From Stenogyne calaminthoides (lineage: Eukaryota > Streptophyta > Magnoliopsida > Lamiales > Lamiaceae): 64,000 nt of DNA. Of this stretch, positions 59,301-64,000 are shown piece by piece; position 1 is the stretch's first letter; each line of letters opens with the position of its first letter. The stretch covers positions 31,170,804 to 31,234,803 of the forward strand of contig JBBCBC010000001.1 of the NCBI GenBank assembly GCA_037126765.1, in the 5' to 3' direction. Made by a program: the position numbers and the translations under genes. The notes beneath the pieces were generated by a model. The model worked only from the letters and a program-made list of their open reading frames with translations, was not told the origin of the DNA and made no database searches.

Positions 59301-59739
59301 TTATGGTGGTTGTAGAATTGATAGAAAATCTACTATAAGAACTTGTCAATTTCTTGGAAGTAAATTGATATCATGGTTTTCAAAGAAACGGACCTAAGGA
59401 GCAACTAGTACTACTGAAGCTGAATACATGGCTACAGGAAGCTGATGTGCACAAATTCTTTGGCTCAGACAACAATTGAGGGATTATAAGGTTGTAGCCA
59501 ATGAAGTACCTATATTTTGTGATAATAATAGTGCAATTGCTATTACACAAAATCCGGCATTGCACACCAGATGTAAGCATGTTGATATCAGACATCACTT
59601 CATCAGAGATCATGTTGAGAAGAAGGATATCAGGATGGAGAAAATTCATACTGATAAACAAAGAGCTGACATTTTGACTAAACCTTTGGCTGAGTTAAGA
59701 TTTCAGGAACTATCAATTGAATTAGGTCCAGGTGAATGA
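56374..59739 (+). pseudogene. pol: Element F pol (protease to RNase H), six stops
   Basis: One frame throughout. The protease is YLDSGCSRHMTRY (DSG codons at 56470-56478). The gag-pre-integrase has its first zinc ligand changed (DHVFDACNKGK, where E has ICDAC). The integrase has MDLFGPVTP, SDKGTEF and GVAERIN. The RT has IGTKWVF, VYQMDVKSAFLNG and IYVDDIIFG at about 58800. RNase H has YSDADYGGCRIDRK and ADILTKPL, with its final stop at 59737. Stops: TAA 56413, TAA 57478, TAG 58297, TAA 59395 and TGA 59443, plus the upstream TGA. Catalytic residues otherwise survive. In a plant cell pol would copy and integrate the element, but this copy cannot make full-length protein. Confidence 0.9.
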
Positions 59740-60349
59740 ATTCACTGAAGGGAGAAGTCCTTCAGGTGCATGAAGTTATTCAGGAAGGAATAAATCAGGA
59801 CAAAATTCTCTCAGGAAGGAAACTGAGACTCATAATGATTTTTGTCAAGGTCAGTATTCAGTAAGGATTATGAAAACAAATAGTCCTGAAGCGATATTGA
59901 CACGTGTATTAATTCACAACATTTATTTCATTCAATAATCATTTGGAATAAATGACAAAAGACCTGAACTTTGAGCGGGAATGAGTGGAAGAATTCTATT
60001 GGTTGAAAATTTCTACAGGAAGTCTAAGGGTTGCCTCGATTACCGAGAAACATCATTTTTGTCACCCTAATTAATGTTATTTACCTATTTTCCCAGAAAA
60101 ATTAGCCAAAAATAACAAAACTCTTGAAATGTCTGTTAAAATTTCTGATTAAATCTTGGTCATTCATTTTTTATTTGATCACAACCCTTGATCTATGGTT
60201 TTCAAATCATTTATAAACCGAAGTGTTTGCTTTCATCCGGTTACTTTACACTTTTAAAAGCCCATTCAATCGTTTCAAACCTTTAAAACCCTTAATCTTC
60301 AAATCTTCAAAACCCTCAAATTCCACTTTTTTCAAGAAACTCCTCAAAA
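59740..60349 (+). other. Element F pol-ORF3 spacer
   Basis: Non-coding, 610 bp. It has CAGGAAGGA-type words near pol, then A/T-rich sequence with a TATA-like box and a pyrimidine-rich leader (AAAACCCTCAAATTCC) before the ORF3 ATG. Confidence 0.7.
60210..60217 (+). promoter_or_regulatory. TATA-like box upstream of element F ORF3
   Basis: ATCATTTATAAACCG, 140 nt before the ORF3 ATG. The same place and spacing are seen in element E. Confidence 0.5.
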
Positions 60350-63300
60350 ATGGAATTCCCCAGTTATGCGATGATTAAGGATCTTGCCGAAATGGAAAAA
60401 CCCTACTTTGAACACGTGTTGGCCATGATCGACAACAAAGCCACTAAGGTTGAAGAGGAGGCACTAATTATGCTGCGGATGGCTCGATTATCACATTTAG
60501 TAAGCAATGTGCCAGACTCAGAACTATCCCAAGAGGTGTTGCAGTTTGTGGTGAATCTTCGAGAAGGAGGACGGGGAGGACTAGTTTCACAGCTAAGTTT
60601 TGGAACTTATGCGAAATCAAAGGCCGAGGTGGTGTGCACCAAAGAGGTAATTTTGTCTCTCGATGATATTAATGTTGTTTTTGAACTCAATGATAGAGGA
60701 GAAGATCTAGTGTTGTATATGTCTGGAAGAGAACAGGAAATCTTGGATCATTTTGCAGAAACAAAAGCATAATTGAAAGGGGCTCTGCATAAACGATGTC
60801 TTAAGCCTAAATACAGAGTCCTAATCGATATTGTAGCCAAGTGCTTGATGAGCACTTCTGGAAGCCTGGAGCAAGTAAGCCGGAACAAGTTGAGGCTTAT
60901 GGCTGCGATTGAGGACTCTCCATCTGTTGACTCAACTGGCTGAAATTTCTGGCAGATTGCATTCTGCATCAAAACCAGAAGTTGAAGTATGCAAAAGGGG
61001 TTTTCACAAAGAATGGGAAGGTACTTTTTGGGACAAAGATCAGTTTTCTCATTGAAACATTGCCCAGGGAAAACATGTTCTTAATGACAGGAGTAGAGTT
61101 TTCTCGGAATAAGATCATGTTCTGAAAACCTAAGTCCCAAAAGAGAAAACAAGCTCCTTCAGGAAGCCAAGGCTCTATGGTTCAGGAGGGACAAGAAGAA
61201 CAGGATGAGTCAGAATCATATTAGGACAATGTGGTACTCACCGAAGTCATTCACAAGAAAGTCGGGACATAATCAGTAAAATGTCCTGAGGAGTCAGGAG
61301 AAGAAGAAAAGAGAAAGAAATATCTCGAGTAGATCAGAGTGAAATGGGAGGCAGGAGAGAAAAAGAAGGCTCAGGAAGAGCAAAAACGAAAGAAGAAAAG
61401 GCTCAGAACTATTCGTGAGCATGAGTCAGGTGAGAAGTCTCCACTTGACACTCTTGCCAAAGTGGCTTCTCAAGCCACTAAAGAGGATACCACTCAGGAA
61501 GTAATCCCACCCGGAGGAGTAGGAGATGAGGATGTCTTTACTGAGGTACTAGGTACCAGTATTGGCAGTGACCGAATTACCCGAGAAATCTTCACAGGTT
61601 CTAAAAAACCTGCTGAAGAGAGCCAAATAACCATCCCACCCACTCACCCCTCAGAGCCATATATTTCCATACCTTCAGAGGCTCATTCTAGCTCTGAAGA
61701 GGAGGCACCTGTTCCTGAACTCAGGAAAGGTGAAGCAGAAGAGAGGGAGTGGAGACAGAAAGCTGAAAGATTTGTCTTGGATAAATATCCTGAGTTGGTG
61801 GACTATCCTGATCTTCAGGATATGTTTTTCAGGTTGAAGACTACCATGCTGATTGTCAATCAATCCTTCACAATGATGCTAAAGATTGGCAACTTCAGAG
61901 GCGAAGACTTTTGGGCTGAGGAGGTAGCCGAGCTTGATGCCTTTTCCGGTTTAGGGAAAAGAAGACTTAGGATCAAACAAGCTGAGTTTGATGCCCTTGT
62001 GATGAAGAAAATTGTTGAGAGGAAGAAAGCTACTCAGGCAGAAGGAGTGATAAGTGGTCAGGACAAGGATGAACAAGAACCGTCTCAGGAAAAAGATGCA
62101 GAAGGCATTCCTGGAGGGAGCAAAAAGATTGTTGAGTCAAGTGTTGAAGCAAAGATTCAGGGGGAACAACCTCAAGATGTTCCACCATTACAGATGATCA
62201 CATTTGGACAGACATTCCAATACCCTACAGAGCCTGAAGTCATGGTCACTGAGATGGCAGACGCTGGAGTTCAGACAGATGCTGAGATTCCAATTCCTCC
62301 ACAACCAGCTGTTGATCTCATACCAGTCCTAGAGAAGCTTACCAGGCTTGAGCCGCTTGTTGATCAGATTTCAAAGCTCGAGCCTCTGGTGGACCAAGTG
62401 TCAAAGCTTGCTGAGGCACAAACTTCTCAGAACAGAACGGTTGAAATGCTGAACACATCTATGGTGAAGGTTGATCAGGTAACTTTATTATCTACGCCCA
62501 TTGATAATAAGTTCGCTTAGATGAATACTAGACTAGGAGATGTATCTAGAGATGTGTTGGAAGAACTGGAGAAGAAATTTGTGCTGAGGTCCAATACGTT
62601 GGAAGGACTGATGCCAGGACTGAGGAACTTATCAAAGCTGCTATTGAGGAAATGAGTTCATCACTCATGACCAAAATGCATGCTACTTTTGGTGGTCTTG
62701 CTGAAGACACTGCAACGGGGCTGAATGTTCTTCAAAGGCTTCAGGATGAGAACTTTCACATAGCTGTTGAGCTAAGATCTGTTGGACTTGAGAAGCTGCA
62801 TATGGACAGAACCCTTTCAGAGATACTGGTCAGTTATGATGTCAAAAAGGGGGAAAGTTATGATAAGCTCACAAAACTACCTGCTATTGAACGAAAACTC
62901 TTAACTCAGGAAGGAACTGTTGTGCTTAAAGGAAAAAGAAAAGAGCTTGAAGTGATAGTTAATCCTGATGCTGCTATTGAAGTCTTAGAGTAGCGTGCTA
63001 AAAGACAGAGAGCACAAGAGTCTAGCAAGATAGGTGAAGCTCATGCTATCCTAAACCCAATTCCTACTGAAGCTGAGATTCAGAAGAAATCAACTACCTT
63101 TGTTAAAAAACCGACTCAGATGAAGAAGCCAGCAGACAAGCCAATCAGGAGGAAATTATCAGGAGAATTCTCTGAGGCCGAAGCCCAAAGGAGTGAAGAG
63201 TCCGAAACTGATGAACTCTTCAAAGAGGGATTTGGTGAATATGATGTGGCCTCAAAAAGAATGAATTAGGATTGGCATAATTCAGTAAAAATGATTGAAG

Positions 63301-63869
63301 CAGAGAAGTTGAGGAAAGTTGTTGTTTCTGTGTCAAGATCGGAGATGACCAGAAAAGCAAGAGAAGAAGCAAAGAGGAACCGAGGTAGATTTCAAAGGAT
63401 GATCTACATGAGTAGAGGCACAAAACCAAGGAAGAGACAGTGGTCTCACACTGACAAATGGATGCCAATTGAACTGAATGATAAGTGGGAAACAACTAAG
63501 AGAGAGTTTATTTTCAACTATGATATCCTACAGGTCTGGCCACGATCCATAACTGACAGGGATGATGCATTCATTGCCTATATACTTAAGAACTTCACTG
63601 ATGAATGCCAGAAATGGTTCAATGTGTTTGATACACTGGGTTATCAGTTGAAGACACCAGGACAGATCAAGTATCCTCCATTAAAATTCAAGAATGGAAT
63701 GATCAACTATGACTTTATCTATGTTGATTTTGTGGACCAAGCTGAATACCTCGAGCTGACAGGAAATGATGCTCAGACTATTCAGAAGAAGGAAGAACTG
63801 AAGAAGATATACTATGGAATGTTCAACCTTGATCCTCCAGCTGATGAGATTGAATCTGAAGAAGACTGA
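60350..63869 (+). pseudogene. Element F ORF3 (post-pol coiled-coil protein), broken
   Basis: Starts at ATG 60350 (MEFPSYAMIKDLAEMEKPYF). The first 140 codons are open to TAA 60770. Remnants then shift frame near 60950-61330. A 393-codon open run follows at 61339-62520, and the C-terminal part is in a third frame (62652-62993 and 63291-63869), ending YYGMFNLDPPADEIESEED at 63869. The middle holds the domain also seen in E (FVLDKYPELVDYPDL, FRLKTTMLIVNQSFTMML), and repeated LEPLVDQ units near 62340-62400 in a coiled-coil-like helix. No signal peptide or membrane helix is visible. The architecture matches E over its whole length. Confidence 0.84.
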
Positions 63870-64000
63870 ATTTATGATCTGATGTTCAGTAGAGTAGGAT
63901 ATGTGTTGTATCTTGTACTTTTGTTCCCAATTATTAATGAAACTCTACTGATGTTTTTTTTTGTTCTGAAAAGATAATATCTCATTATCTTATTAATGTA
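63870..64000 (+). other. Element F 3' untranslated segment
   Basis: Follows the ORF3 stop and ends with AAGATAATATCTCATTATCTT, comparable with E 43395-43420 on the other strand. The PPT and LTR are not reached. Confidence 0.75.

Larger units (their letters stand above)
54798..64000 (+). mobile_element. Element F: SIRE-like Ty1/copia, 5'-truncated
   Basis: A plus-strand relative of element E. It begins in mid-gag at the broken end of the C-like LTR, with no PBS or 5' LTR. It then runs through gag, protease, integrase, RT, RNase H, spacer and ORF3. By comparison with E, the PPT and 3' LTR should begin roughly 100 bp past the window end. The pol frame is continuous but carries six stops. Confidence 0.9.

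Overview
This window looks like repeat-packed plant nuclear DNA, most likely from a eudicot. I cannot name the species. Nearly every base I could place belongs to a retrotransposon: six Ty1/copia elements (A-F), two LINE pieces and one truncated LTR. I found no convincing host gene, no tRNA or rRNA gene and no CRISPR array. Primer-binding sites match the plant initiator-tRNA-Met type (GCTCTGATACCA on the + strand of the minus-strand elements). LTRs start TG, end CA and are about 1.6-1.8 kb long.

Layout. Element A (minus, 1-13099) sits inside a LINE ORF2 (plus, 13101-15496). The LINE abuts a 117-bp end of the 3' LTR of element B (minus, 15497-32206). B's 5' LTR is split by element C (minus, 22664-31619), whose flanks CCACG/CCACA look like a decayed target-site duplication. 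B's outer end at 32206 is joined to the middle of element D (plus, 32207-41088), so D is the oldest layer here: D contains B, and B contains the LINE (which contains A) and C. After D come 440 bp of unassigned DNA with an (AT)25 run. Then follow element E (minus, 41529-53023), a LINE fragment (minus, 53024-53569), a truncated LTR related to that of C (53570-54797), and element F (plus, 54798 to the window end), which has lost its 5' LTR.

A/D and E/F are two families of SIRE/Maximus-type copia elements. Their order is gag, protease, integrase, reverse transcriptase, RNase H, a 0.6-1 kb spacer, then a third ORF of about 1,000-1,200 codons. That third protein (ORF3) has an N-terminal region like the 'putative plant transposon protein' family, charged linkers, coiled coils and a conserved C-terminal block. 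It shows no signal peptide or membrane segment. B and C belong to a different copia lineage without ORF3.

No element is fully intact. E has the best pol: an 875-codon open run with complete integrase and RT catalytic residues. The most interesting signal is in the pol-ORF3 spacer. All four SIRE-like copies have a TATA-like box there. In A and D it is separated from the ORF3 ATG by what looks like an intron (GTAATTT...AG, ending two bases before ATGGC). Removing that intron puts the TATA box about 140-160 nt from the ATG in all four copies. This suggests a dedicated promoter and spliced leader for ORF3. Also notable are a 1.2-kb foreign segment in A, premature stops shared between family members, and U3 minisatellites built on a TCTTCAG core.
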